Shown: piece after piece, positions 50,133-61,122 of the stretch
Layout of the letters: every line of letters starts with the position of its first letter
Position numbering within the stretch: position 1 is the stretch's first letter
Source: Halobacillus kuroshimensis DSM 18393
GTDB lineage: Bacteria; Bacillota; Bacilli; Bacillales; Halobacillaceae
NCBI RefSeq assembly: GCF_000425705.1
Contig: NZ_AUDY01000008.1
Location: 1,096,999-1,160,998 of the forward strand
DNA length: 64,000 nt
Direction of reading: 5' to 3'
Program-made: the position numbers and the translations under genes
Notes under the pieces: model-generated
Seen by the model: only the letters and a program-made list of their open reading frames with translations
What the model was told of the DNA's origin: nothing
Databases searched by the model: none

Positions 50133-50966
50133 TTAAAAATCGAATTCATCCGGATGCGGGCCGCTGCGGACATTTCCATTGAGTTCATCCAGCTGCTTCA
50201 TTTCTTCCGTATCTAGTTCAAAATCGTAGATACTGATATTATCTCTAATTCGGGAAGGTGTCATGGATTTCGGAATGGTCACGACATCATGCTGGATATC
50301 CCAGCGCAGAATAATCTGAGCCGGTGATTTATCATGACGCTGTGCCAACTGTTGGATAACCGGATGATCCAAAAGATCCGCATTCATTAATGGAGACCAT
50401 GCCTCGACTTGAATGTCGTGTTTTTTCCCGTATTCACGAACCTCCTGCTGGGTCAGTTTAGGATGAAACTCGACCTGGTTAATAACAGGCTTGACCTCTG
50501 CGTAGGACAACAGATCATCCAAATGGTGCACTTGGAAGTTACTGACGCCTATGGATTTTACACGCCCTTCCTTATAAAGGGATTCCATGGCTTTCCACGG
50601 CTGTTCATATTTCTTATTCCCCGGCCAGTGAATCAAGTAAAGGTCCAGATAGTCCAGACCCAGTTTCTCTAAACTCTCTTCGTAGGCATTGATGGTCCCT
50701 TCATAATCGAGGCCGTCATTCCACACTTTGGAAGTCACGAAAAGATCCCCGCGTTTTACAAGCCCCTGTTCCACGGCTTTCTTAATTCCATTCCCTACAC
50801 TGCGTTCATTTCCATAAATCGCAGCGGTATCGATACTGCGGTAGCCTTCTTTAATCGCTGTAACGACAGCTTCCTCAAGAGCCTCCCCTTCGTCGACACG
50901 GAAGACCCCGTAACCGATTTCCGGCATTTCCAGACCGTTGTTCAATGTTTTCGTATTGGTTTTCAT
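50133..50966 (-). CDS. Aldo/keto reductase (YvgN/2,5-diketogluconate reductase type)
   Basis: A 277-residue NADPH-dependent aldo-keto reductase. The catalytic Tyr is in TAAIYGNE (about residue 50), Lys in FVTSKVWN (about 77) and His in LIHWPG (about 110), with Asp in SIDTA. The NADPH-binding VTIPKSMTPSRIRDNISIYDFEL lies near the end. The length fits the small AKR5-like group that reduces methylglyoxal and other aldehydes. AGGAGG precedes the ATG. Confidence 0.92.
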   Translation of the reverse strand: MKTNTKTLNNGLEMPEIGYGVFRVDEGEALEEAVVTAIKEGYRSIDTAAIYGNERSVGNGIKKAVEQGLVKRGDLFVTSKVWNDGLDYEGTINAYEESLEKLGLDYLDLYLIHWPGNKKYEQPWKAMESLYKEGRVKSIGVSNFQVHHLDDLLSYAEVKPVINQVEFHPKLTQQEVREYGKKHDIQVEAWSPLMNADLLDHPVIQQLAQRHDKSPAQIILRWDIQHDVVTIPKSMTPSRIRDNISIYDFELDTEEMKQLDELNGNVRSGPHPDEFDF

Positions 50967-51046
50967 GTTATTTTCCTCCTCTTCTTTCTTTGCTTCTTTT
51001 CGGCTGCTTGAAAATAATTACCGAAAAAAAGAGAGTCCAAACATTG

Positions 51047-52243
51047 TTACTGTTCTACTTTTCTCAATAAACCTGTTAAGAATACAGCCCCGACAACCAT
51101 GATGGCACCAATCCAAGGGGTATGGATAAGGCCGATACCGTCTACGATGATTCCTCCGACAAAAGAACCGATGGCAATTCCGACATTAAAGGCGGCAATG
51201 TTCAGCGCAGATGCGACATTGACTGCAGATGGGACGTATTTTTCAGCCAGGTTAACGACGAGCACTTGAAGGCCGGGAACGTTCATAAAGGCAAACAGCC
51301 CCATAAGGAAGATAGCGATAAGACCCGCAGTTTTGAAAGGAGCGGCAAACGTCAATCCAAATAGGATGACAGCTTGAAGCACAAACATCCAGAATAATGC
51401 TCGAAGCGGGTTTTTGTTAGAAGCTTTCCCACCTACAACGTTACCGATCGCTACAGCCACCCCATACACAAGCAGGATGATACTGACCCACTTGGAACTA
51501 AATCCTGTTACATTTTCAAGTAAAGGAGTCAGATAAGTGAAGGCGACAAAGGTCCCTCCATATCCAAGGGCTGTAATCAGGAAAGCAAGCATGAGTTTTC
51601 CGTTTTTCAGGATTTTCAATTGGTCACTGAATTTAGCAGGCGGCGCTTCTTTCAAGTTACTTGGAACTAAAATGGAACTGGCAATAATACCGACTAAACC
51701 CAGCAGTGCAACACCCCAGAAGGTGGCTCTCCAGCCGAAAGCCTGTCCAATGAACGTCCCCAACGGAACACCCGTGACCGTAGCGACCGTCAGTCCTGTA
51801 AACATAAAGGCGATAGCACTGGCCCGTTTATGTTCAGGTACAAGATCTGCGGCTATCGTGGAACCGATGGAAAAAAAGATCCCATGGGAGAAAGCGGTAA
51901 TGAAGCGCGCCACGAGCAGCAGGCCGAAGCTTGTCGACAGGGCAGCTACCGAGTTCCCGATAATAAACAAGACCATCAACGACAATAAAAGTGATTTACG
52001 GCTCATCTTACTCGTCAGAGCCGTTAACACCGGCGCTCCGACAGCTACCCCGAGGGCATAGCCGGAAATCAAAAGCCCCGCCAGTGTAATGGATATCGAT
52101 AAATCATCGGCAATGGAAGATAATAAACCTACAGGAACAAATTCCGTCGTTCCAATACCGAAGGCACTAATGGCTAAAGCAATCAGCGCAGGAGTGCCTC
52201 CTTTTGATTTAGGTTGATCAATCGTTTCTGCGTATGAACTCAT
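51047..52243 (-). CDS. MFS exporter, DHA1 family (AraJ/NepI-like)
   Basis: A 398-residue, 12-helix major facilitator. The first helix carries FGIGTTEFVPVGLLSSIADDLSIS. The loop after helix 2 has ALTSKMSRKSLLLSLM. Helix 5 has GVPLGTFIGQAFGWRATFWGV (motif C region). These place it with AraJ/YdhP/NepI-type exporters. It is divergent from an HxlR regulator across a region with a perfect operator-like palindrome, which suggests control by that redox/electrophile-type regulator. ATG 52243 follows GAGGAGG. Confidence 0.87.
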   Translation of the reverse strand: MSSYAETIDQPKSKGGTPALIALAISAFGIGTTEFVPVGLLSSIADDLSISITLAGLLISGYALGVAVGAPVLTALTSKMSRKSLLLSLMVLFIIGNSVAALSTSFGLLLVARFITAFSHGIFFSIGSTIAADLVPEHKRASAIAFMFTGLTVATVTGVPLGTFIGQAFGWRATFWGVALLGLVGIIASSILVPSNLKEAPPAKFSDQLKILKNGKLMLAFLITALGYGGTFVAFTYLTPLLENVTGFSSKWVSIILLVYGVAVAIGNVVGGKASNKNPLRALFWMFVLQAVILFGLTFAAPFKTAGLIAIFLMGLFAFMNVPGLQVLVVNLAEKYVPSAVNVASALNIAAFNVGIAIGSFVGGIIVDGIGLIHTPWIGAIMVVGAVFLTGLLRKVEQ

Positions 52244-52664
52244 GAAGAAGTCCTCCTCTTTCATTTTGTGAGTCCGGAAAAGCAAAGGCGCCTTTGACCA
52301 TTTCCGGATTGCTCTCTTGAATGTTATGCACGCCAGGGGAACATAGATGGCATATCGTCGGGCAGTTAAACGTGCCCGGGCTCTTTAATGCCGGCCCATC
52401 CCCCCGGGGACAAAAATGATTATGCTACGAATCCAACTTTTTGCAAAGTACGTACTTTAAAGTCACGTAGGTACTTTTTAGTAACATTTGTGCCATCAGA
52501 GGAGTTGACCGGGACCCTGGCGGTACAATTTTTTAAGGATCCCGACAAAGGAAGTCATAACGATGGAACATTTCATTAAGATATGATAAATTTTTTAAAG
52601 CATTGAAAAGTATAAAAGACGTGTCTTCCATTCATAAGGAACGTGGGTCATGAAGGAGTGGATC
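52244..52664. other. Divergent regulatory region between MFS and hxlR-type genes
   Basis: No gene is seen in these 420 bases. It contains the operator-like palindrome at 52445-52458, a GGTACTT half site at about 52470, and A/T-rich promoter-like sequence on both sides. Confidence 0.6.
52445..52458. promoter_or_regulatory. Perfect 14-base palindrome, candidate HxlR operator
   Basis: AAAGTACGTACTTT is its own reverse complement. A further GGTACTT word lies 12 bases downstream. HxlR/YodB-type proteins bind GTAC-containing dyads in divergent promoters, so it is a good candidate site for the adjacent regulator. Confidence 0.65.
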
Positions 52665-53030
52665 ATGATGAAAAAATACAACATCCCCGTAGAGGCAGCT
52701 CTTGAAGTCATCGGCGGGAAGTGGAAAGTCGTTATTTTATGTCATTTGATAAAGCACGAATTACGAACGAGTGAATTGAAGCGTCTCATGCCGGGGATTA
52801 CTCAGAAAATGCTTACCCAGCAGCTAAGGGAGCTCGAGCAGGACGGGGTGCTGGACCGGGTGGTCTTCAATCAGGTGCCCCCGAAAGTCGTGTACAAACT
52901 AACAGACTACGGGTGGTCCTTAAAGCCTGCTCTGGATATGCTCTGTGCATGGGGAGAACAGCACATCGAGAACTGCTATCCCGATAAATCCGAAGTTCTT
53001 GCAGATGATCATGAATTAGAAAAAGTATAA
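52665..53030 (+). CDS. HxlR-family winged-helix regulator
   Basis: A 121-residue HxlR protein. The core VIGGKWKVVILCHLIKHELRTSELKRLMPGITQKMLTQQLRELEQDGVL (about 11-60) is the family signature, followed by the wing VPPKVVYKLTDYG. A cysteine (LCHL) sits where YodB/CatR-like sensors carry their redox Cys near the N-terminus, though it is later in the chain here. ATG 52665 or 52668 fits AAGGAG; the ATG at 52650 does not. It is divergent from the MFS exporter gene. Confidence 0.9.
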   Translation: MMKKYNIPVEAALEVIGGKWKVVILCHLIKHELRTSELKRLMPGITQKMLTQQLRELEQDGVLDRVVFNQVPPKVVYKLTDYGWSLKPALDMLCAWGEQHIENCYPDKSEVLADDHELEKV

Positions 53031-53068
53031 AAAAAGGTCAATGCCGCGGTCGGCATTGACCTTTTTCA
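53030..53068. terminator. Bidirectional terminator between hxlR-type and GyrI-like genes
   Basis: AAAAAGGTCAATGCCG pairs with CGGCATTGACCTTTTT around CGGT, with T/A runs on both sides. Confidence 0.93.
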
Positions 53069-53542
53069 TTTAATCGGAATCCACACTTCCTCTTCAGCAT
53101 TTAGATCATCCATCCGGTATTCCGGACCCATTCTCTCGAAATGAGGGCGCTCATCCAGATCATAGAGAGAGTTCGGAAGCCACTCATTAAAAATAGTATT
53201 AAGTGTGCGAACAAAGGTTTGTGCTGGTCCTTTATGAATAAAAACGGCGTACAGTCCTCCATTTAAAGTAAAGCTTTCCATACTTTCCGGAGGTTCATCA
53301 TTAGAAGGAACGTGTACAGCTGCCCATCGGGTGAAACACGTATCACAGGCAAACGTGTTCCATTCAAAACCTTCCGGATAAATGGATAGGTTATAAAAGT
53401 ACTCATCCTTCCGCTCTGGAATCATTTTCACCTTTGGTTTGAAGCTTTTCCACAATTCTATAGTCTTATCTTCGGTCAACGTCATGCTCCTGCTTTCTCC
53501 AATAAGGTACACGTTTTCAAGCTGAACGATTTGTGGCTCCAT
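53066..53542 (-). CDS. GyrI-like effector-binding domain protein
   Basis: A 158-residue stand-alone GyrI/AraC effector-binding fold (SHS2). The closing FERMGPEYRMDDLNAEEEVWIPIK and the GGLYAVFIHKGPAQTFVRTLNTIFNEWLPNS segment are typical. The conserved Glu and Tyr in the ligand pocket are present. Similar proteins act as ligand sensors, cyclopropanoid hydrolases or DNA gyrase inhibitors. ATG 53542 follows GAGGAGG; a longer frame from 53590 lacks a ribosome site. Confidence 0.82.
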   Translation of the reverse strand: MEPQIVQLENVYLIGESRSMTLTEDKTIELWKSFKPKVKMIPERKDEYFYNLSIYPEGFEWNTFACDTCFTRWAAVHVPSNDEPPESMESFTLNGGLYAVFIHKGPAQTFVRTLNTIFNEWLPNSLYDLDERPHFERMGPEYRMDDLNAEEEVWIPIK

Positions 53543-53671
53543 ACGGCTGCCTCCTCTACATATTTCTACATCTTGTAACAAATTTAACAAAAATAGGATT
53601 TAATTGTAGACTTTAAGGGTAAGGAGAAGAATCAATCCCCTGCTTTTTATTATTACATATGAGGTGAAAAA

Positions 53672-55201
53672 ATGAAGAATGTAACTCCTGTTTTTTGGTA
53701 TGGGTTGACCATTTGCGCGTTGTTCGTAGCCTGGGGAGCAATCAGCCCTGATCAGCTCCAGACCGCCACTGCCGAAATTACGGCCGGTATTTCAAACACG
53801 TTTGGATGGTACTACCTGATCATTGTTTTAGCAATGCTGATTTTTTGTATCTATCTAGTTTTCTCCAGGTTCAAAAACCTGAAGCTCGGAAAACAGGACG
53901 AGAAACCTGAATTCTCCCTGCCTACATGGTTTGCCATGCTTTTCAGTGCCGGTATGGGAATGGGCGTCGTCTTTTGGACAACAGCCGAGCCTGCTTCCCA
54001 CGCGTTCAAAAGCAGTCCTATAGCTCCTGAGGGAAGCGAACAGGCGATCAAGGATGCCATGCAGTACTCCTTTTTCCACTGGGGCATCCACGCTTGGGCG
54101 ATTTATGCTCTCGTCGCTCTTGTCCTTGCCTACTTCAAATTCCACAAAGGTTACCCCGGATTGATCAGCGCCACTTTAATTCCGTTGTTCGGCAAAAAAG
54201 CGATGGGCGGCCTGCCGGGCAGGCTGATTGATGTACTTGCCGTCGTCGCCACCGTCGTTGGTGTAGCCGCGACACTTGGGTTCGGCTCCGCCCAGATCAA
54301 CGAAGGACTGGGGTACTTATTCAACGTTCCCACTAACTTCACCACCCAGTTTATTATTCTCATTGTTTCCATGGTGCTCTTTATCGCATCCGCCTGGTCC
54401 GGAATCAGTAAGGGAATCAAATATTTAAGCAATACGAACCTATTTCTCGGATTTGCTTTGATGATTCTTTTGTTTATTGTCGGACCTTCCATCCTGACAT
54501 TGAATATGTTCACACAGTCTCTTGGAAACTACGTGACCAACTTTTTCGATATGAGTCTCCGCATTGCCCCTCTTAATGAGGAAAGCCGATCGTGGATCAA
54601 CTCGTGGACCATTTTTTACTGGGCGTGGTGGATTTCCTGGTCGCCTTTCGTCGGTATCTTCATTGCAAGGATTTCCCGTGGACGAACAATCAAGGAATTC
54701 ATGACCGGTGTGCTGGTGGTTCCATCTCTCGTCTGCTTCGTCTTCTTTGCTGTTTTCGGAACAGCAGCCATCGATCTGCAGCAGCGTGGCATAGAAGCTA
54801 TTTCAGAGTTCCCGATTGAAACCGCAACGTTTGCGACACTGGATTACTATCCGCTTGGCACACTCATGTCCTTCATTACGATTTTTGTAATTGCGATTTT
54901 CTTTATCACATCTGCGGACTCCGCTACGTTCGTATTAGGAATGCTTTCGACCAAAGGCTCATTAAATCCAGATGGTGCAGTTAAAATTTTGTGGGGGCTG
55001 GCCCTCACAGGTATGGCCGCCACCATCGTTTATTTCGGGGGTACACAAGGCCTGCAGAACGTCCTGATCATTGCCGCCCTCCCTTTTTCAGTGGTCATTT
55101 TACTTATGGGTGGTTCTTTCTTCAAGGAAGCCAACCGTGAAATCAAAGAGCTGAAAAAAGCAGAATCCAAGCCGTCCAGAATGAAGAAGAAGGCGCAGTA
55201 G
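53672..55201 (+). CDS. BCCT-family carrier, probable glycine betaine/choline transporter (OpuD-like)
   Basis: A 509-residue, 12-helix betaine-choline-carnitine transporter. The Na+/substrate motif SAGMGMGVVFWTTAEPASH (about residue 88) and the family signature in FYWAWWISWSPFVGIFIARISRGRTIKEF (about 312-340) with its substrate-binding Trp box are intact. The GMGMG form is seen in Na+-coupled members. It should import glycine betaine or a similar compatible solute under osmotic stress. The C-terminal tail is basic. No osmotic promoter can be defined. Confidence 0.9.
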   Translation: MKNVTPVFWYGLTICALFVAWGAISPDQLQTATAEITAGISNTFGWYYLIIVLAMLIFCIYLVFSRFKNLKLGKQDEKPEFSLPTWFAMLFSAGMGMGVVFWTTAEPASHAFKSSPIAPEGSEQAIKDAMQYSFFHWGIHAWAIYALVALVLAYFKFHKGYPGLISATLIPLFGKKAMGGLPGRLIDVLAVVATVVGVAATLGFGSAQINEGLGYLFNVPTNFTTQFIILIVSMVLFIASAWSGISKGIKYLSNTNLFLGFALMILLFIVGPSILTLNMFTQSLGNYVTNFFDMSLRIAPLNEESRSWINSWTIFYWAWWISWSPFVGIFIARISRGRTIKEFMTGVLVVPSLVCFVFFAVFGTAAIDLQQRGIEAISEFPIETATFATLDYYPLGTLMSFITIFVIAIFFITSADSATFVLGMLSTKGSLNPDGAVKILWGLALTGMAATIVYFGGTQGLQNVLIIAALPFSVVILLMGGSFFKEANREIKELKKAESKPSRMKKKAQ

Positions 55202-55252
55202 TCTCCTTATTTCTTTTTAAAATCCCATAACTCCTCCGATTATCTGTCATAG

Positions 55253-57399
<2,147 letters not shown>

Positions 57400-57438
57400 A
57401 ACAACCCCCGGCAGATTCTGCCGGGGGTTGTTTTTTTA
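57400..57438 (+). terminator. Terminator of xpt-pbuX
   Basis: AACAACCCCCGGCAGA pairs with TCTGCCGGGGGTTGTT and runs into seven Ts, directly after pbuX. The T-tract overlaps the stop of the convergent phosphoesterase gene. Confidence 0.93.
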
Positions 57439-58413
57439 TTCATAAGGCTGGTTGGGAATTTCAAGGTTCCACCGTTTCTCAAAATCCACATACTCCGTAA
57501 AGTTATGCTGCTCTCCGATCATATCCTCGTCTAAATAAGGGGAATAGGTTCTGTGGGTCAGCGTGTTCTTGTTTAAATCAAATTCAATGATCCGCAGAAA
57601 CCCTTCTCCACCATTCGGGTAACCTTGGTAATCGGCTACATACTGATGAACCGGCAGCCCTGCCTCATTTTTACGAATCTTCCGGTGAGTCCCGCTGTAA
57701 TGGCCATTCACTGTCATGAAGATCTGACTGTTCTTGGCAATCCATTCGTCATAAATGAAAGCAGGAGAATTTCCTTGAGACTTTCTAACGTATGGTTTTT
57801 CAGCAAGCCTTCCTTTTGTATCCATAAGCAGATGAGACACAACGATGACCGGCATGCCGGGGTGTTCATCCAGGACACGCTGGGCCCAGGCAAGATCTTC
57901 ACCGGGCAGATCGATATTTAGAAAAAGGAGAAGAAACTCTTTTCCTTCTGTTGAAAATGTATAATAGGAATTCAATTCATTTCGAGAGTGCCCCCCATAT
58001 CCTGGACGCTCCTCCATCCGCCTGCTTCCGAAGTACTGTTTATAGCGGGACGCTTTCCCACCCATGTCATGGTTTCCTATCGCTATCCCATAGGGCACTC
58101 CGGCTTGATCCAACCGATCAACGGCCTGGTCCGCATTTTCCCATTGATGTTTTTGGTTTTTATCCACCACATCTCCTAAGTGGGCTGCAAAGCGTATGTC
58201 CTCTTTTTGGAAGTTATCTGCAAGCCACTGAGTCTGAGCATGAAATCTTTCCGGAAATTCATCCGAATACAACTGGGTATCCGGAAGTAGAACAATTTTA
58301 AATTTCCCATCCCCTTCGAAATCTGTGGCTTCACTACTTACGGTATAAGCAACGGCAAGACTGAGAAATAGTATAAGAAGGCTCTCATTGATCCAAAAAA
58401 CAGCCGTTCTCAC
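57436..58413 (-). CDS. Secreted calcineurin-like metallophosphoesterase
   Basis: A 325-residue exported phosphoesterase. Residues 1-28 form a signal peptide or anchor. The metal-binding set is complete: LPDTQLY, HLGDVVD, GNHD, VVSHLLM and NGHYSGTH, as in calcineurin-type enzymes. It likely acts outside the cell on phosphate esters. Other starts are possible; GTG 58413 has GGAAGG 8 bases upstream and places a basic residue before the hydrophobic helix. Confidence 0.87.
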   Translation of the reverse strand: MRTAVFWINESLLILFLSLAVAYTVSSEATDFEGDGKFKIVLLPDTQLYSDEFPERFHAQTQWLADNFQKEDIRFAAHLGDVVDKNQKHQWENADQAVDRLDQAGVPYGIAIGNHDMGGKASRYKQYFGSRRMEERPGYGGHSRNELNSYYTFSTEGKEFLLLFLNIDLPGEDLAWAQRVLDEHPGMPVIVVSHLLMDTKGRLAEKPYVRKSQGNSPAFIYDEWIAKNSQIFMTVNGHYSGTHRKIRKNEAGLPVHQYVADYQGYPNGGEGFLRIIEFDLNKNTLTHRTYSPYLDEDMIGEQHNFTEYVDFEKRWNLEIPNQPYE

Positions 58414-58615
58414 CGAAACCCTTCCTTTCTCTGTAAAAGAACTAACCATCTTTCTCTGTGGTTACTTAGTGTGTCCATTCCAGAACGGGATATGAAGGAA
58501 TTGAACTGGAGCTCTCTGGAAGGAATCGAAAAGGAACGCAAACAAATTATTTTGAGTCTCGAAACAAAATTGATAAGATTAACGATAGGATTTTACAAAG
58601 AAATGAGGACAGGAT

Positions 58616-59614
58616 ATGACTGAAAAAACACTCTCGCAAACGAAATACAGCGTTTTGGACCTGGCTCCTGTAACAGAAGGCGGCACTCCCGCTGATTCCT
58701 TTAAGAATTCAGTGGATCTGGCTCAGCATGCGGAGCGCTGGGGATTTAACAGATATTGGATGGCTGAACACCACAATATGCCGTTCATCGCAAGCTCGGC
58801 TACTTCTATAGCCATCAGCCACGTCCTGCATCACACTGATTCCATTCGTGTCGGCTCAGGCGGGGTTATGCTCCCAAACCATGCCCCACTCGTCGTTGCT
58901 GAGCAGTTTGGTACGTTGGAAACCTTATTCCCAGGGCGCGTTGATTTAGGCCTCGGGCGGGCACCGGGAACAGATCAGCTGACAGCTGGTGCGTTAAGGA
59001 GAAACCTGGAAAGTGATCCAAATGAATTTCCTGAACAGCTGGAAGAATTAAGAGGCTATTTTGCAGGAGAAAACCGTATCCATGCTGTACCAGGGGAAGG
59101 GCTGAATGTGCCGATCTGGCTGCTTGGCTCCAGCGGATTCAGTGCACAGCTGGCCGGACAGCTTGGGCTGCCATTCTCATTCGCCAGCCACTTTTCCCCC
59201 AACAATACCGAAGGGGCGCTTCGATTATACAGACAACAATTCCGCCCTTCTGATGTGTTAGATGAGCCTTATGTGATGGTCGGTGTGAATGTGATTGCCG
59301 CCGATACCGATGAAGAAGCAGAATACCTGGCAACGTCCCTGCAGCAGCAGTTCCTGAATCTCGTCCGGAACACAAACATGCTTCTGCAGCCACCTGTAGA
59401 AAACATGGAGGACGTATGGACGCCAAGGGAAAAGCTGGCACTCATGCAGCAGCTCGGCTCTTCCATTATCGGAAGTAAAGAAACAGTCAGAGCGAAACTG
59501 GAGAGCTTCCTTCAAGAGACGGAGGCAGACGAAATGATGGTTATTTCCCAAATATACGATCACGATAAACGTCTGCGCTCTTATGAAATCATTTCCGAAA
59601 TTATGAACACATAA
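58616..59614 (+). CDS. Luciferase-like (LLM class) flavin oxidoreductase, YhbW/MsnO8 type
   Basis: A 332-residue TIM-barrel flavin enzyme. Typical blocks are [55 protein letters not shown], and [25 protein letters not shown]. These match the single-subunit YhbW/MsnO8 group of putative FMN-dependent monooxygenases. The substrate is unknown. A terminator follows directly. Confidence 0.9.
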   Translation: MTEKTLSQTKYSVLDLAPVTEGGTPADSFKNSVDLAQHAERWGFNRYWMAEHHNMPFIASSATSIAISHVLHHTDSIRVGSGGVMLPNHAPLVVAEQFGTLETLFPGRVDLGLGRAPGTDQLTAGALRRNLESDPNEFPEQLEELRGYFAGENRIHAVPGEGLNVPIWLLGSSGFSAQLAGQLGLPFSFASHFSPNNTEGALRLYRQQFRPSDVLDEPYVMVGVNVIAADTDEEAEYLATSLQQQFLNLVRNTNMLLQPPVENMEDVWTPREKLALMQQLGSSIIGSKETVRAKLESFLQETEADEMMVISQIYDHDKRLRSYEIISEIMNT

Positions 59615-59646
59615 AAAAAGAGCGCCCTCTGGGCGCTCTTTTTTGT
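59612..59646 (+). terminator. Terminator of the luciferase-like gene
   Basis: AAAAAGAGCGCCC pairs with GGGCGCTCTTTTTT around TCT, directly after the stop. Confidence 0.93.
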
Positions 59647-59719
59647 GGAATATTTTACTCGATTAACATCCCCTCTTCAGCCGAACACTATGGACGATGA
59701 TTGTAAGGAGGGATGTTAT

Positions 59720-59860
59720 ATGGGAAAGCGCACGTCACAAATGAACGCTGCCAAAACTAATAATAAAACGCCAAAAGAAAGCCTGCCTGTTGAAGAAGAA
59801 ACAGGACACCGCACCAATAAAAATCGTCCTAAACCAGGTCCGGGCGCTGATTCATTCTAA
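59720..59860 (+). CDS. Small hydrophilic protein, possible spore-associated
   Basis: A 46-residue, highly polar protein with Lys/Asn/Thr-rich runs and a Pro-Gly end (RPKPGPGADSF). It has AAGGAGGG 7 bases before ATG 59720. Composition and size recall minor small acid-soluble spore proteins, but I cannot match a named one. No terminator of its own is clear; the next gene converges. Confidence 0.55.
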   Translation: MGKRTSQMNAAKTNNKTPKESLPVEEETGHRTNKNRPKPGPGADSF

Positions 59861-59890
59861 TTTAGACACGGCAGGTGGGAGGGTCTCCTC

Positions 59891-60772
59891 TCACCTGTTT
59901 TCCAAATGCAGATCCCCGGACTGAGTAGCAATCCGAATGATGTCCTCTTCAGTTCCACCCCCAAGTACAGCTTCGAATGAGTGCTCCTTTTTCGTTTCAT
60001 ATAGCAAATCTTTCCAGTTAACGACCGCGTCGCCTGACTGGCTCGTAAATAAAACTTTTCCGTCTTGAGGAGCTGCCAATGCATAACTCACATGCACATC
60101 CCCACTGTTCGTTTCCACTTCCAGACCATTCAGCACCTGCATTCCGCTCAAGGATAGATCACCGGAAGTCGTGTCGACTGTTGTTTTCCCGCCATCAGCG
60201 TCTTCTTCTCTAATGGATCCGCTCTTTGTTTTGTATGTTCGCGCGCCTGCTGTAACAGCTTCCCCTGTGACATCTCCACTGGAAGTTTCAACAGCCAGCG
60301 TCTTTTGAATCTCATTATCCACCATGTCCACAGATCCTGAAGAAGCCTCGATATGTATAGTCTCTGCTGTCAGCCCCTCGATACGGATGTCTCCGGACGA
60401 TGCCTGCATGGTTAACCCCTCATATTTTTTCTTAGGTAACACGATGCTTAAGGAAGCATCTTTGAATGGAGAAAAAGGAAGCAGACGGATCCCTTTTCGT
60501 TCCCCTTCTTCAATATGTAATGTTCCCTCGGAGTAGTGATACGTAAAAAGAGGCTGGTCCGTCTTTCCTTCTGCGCTCATTTCAATGTCGGAAACAGATG
60601 CGGTCTGAATGTCCACATCCATGGATGCCACTTCGATTTCAATCCTCTCAACTTCTTGTTTTTCATACTCCGTCACAGCTTTCACCTCCTGGCTTCCCCA
60701 TAAAGAATACAAAACGACGCCTGAAAGCAGAACAAGAAGAACTAAACAGATGCCTGTCCATATTTTTTTCAT
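59891..60772 (-). CDS. DUF4097 (beta-repeat) protein with N-terminal membrane anchor
   Basis: A 293-residue protein: membrane anchor at residues 5-25, then 250 residues of short repeats with Ser-Gly-Asp turns (TSSGDV, ASSGDI, TKSGSI, TTSGDL, TNSGDV, SQSGDA, TQSGDL). The repeat indicates the DUF4097 beta-solenoid/adhesin-like fold found in LiaG-like cell envelope proteins. ATG 60772 follows GAGGGGG. It follows the small gene at 60874 by about 100 bases. The function is probably linked to envelope stress, but this is inference. Confidence 0.85.
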   Translation of the reverse strand: MKKIWTGICLVLLVLLSGVVLYSLWGSQEVKAVTEYEKQEVERIEIEVASMDVDIQTASVSDIEMSAEGKTDQPLFTYHYSEGTLHIEEGERKGIRLLPFSPFKDASLSIVLPKKKYEGLTMQASSGDIRIEGLTAETIHIEASSGSVDMVDNEIQKTLAVETSSGDVTGEAVTAGARTYKTKSGSIREEDADGGKTTVDTTSGDLSLSGMQVLNGLEVETNSGDVHVSYALAAPQDGKVLFTSQSGDAVVNWKDLLYETKKEHSFEAVLGGGTEEDIIRIATQSGDLHLENR

Positions 60773-60873
60773 AAGCCCCCTCTTTCGTCGATACAATACC
60801 GGATACAATGCTGGCAGATGTATGAAGAATGCGCCGTGTATCTGTTCATCAGCCCCCTGCCTCCATACTTTTT

Positions 60874-61056
60874 CTAAGAAAGATCAAACACATCCCTGAA
60901 CAGCTTTCCTATACATGTAAACACCCAGAAAAACAGCCGCCCGATACCGAAAGCCACCTCCGGAACCCAGCCAATACATTCGATAAGAAATTCAAAGAAG
61001 GCGGATACACGTCCACTTCTTCTTCGCCCATGATTCTTGTTATGATTCACATGCAT
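60874..61056 (-). CDS. Small membrane protein of unknown function
   Basis: A 60-residue protein with a basic N-terminus (HGRRRSGR) and two hydrophobic, aromatic-rich segments (FFEFLIECIGWVPEVAFGIGRLFFWVFTCIGKLF in pieces). GGAGGAGG directly precedes ATG 61056; a GTG two codons on has a better spacing. Similar basic, Trp/Phe-rich mini-proteins accompany DUF4097-type genes in bacilli, as here upstream of one. Confidence 0.6.
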   Translation of the reverse strand: MHVNHNKNHGRRRSGRVSAFFEFLIECIGWVPEVAFGIGRLFFWVFTCIGKLFRDVFDLS

Positions 61057-61122
61057 CCTCCTCCTCCGCTGTTATCATGGTTTACGGAAAAGAATGGAAA
61101 AAAGTTTCACATTTGACAGCAT

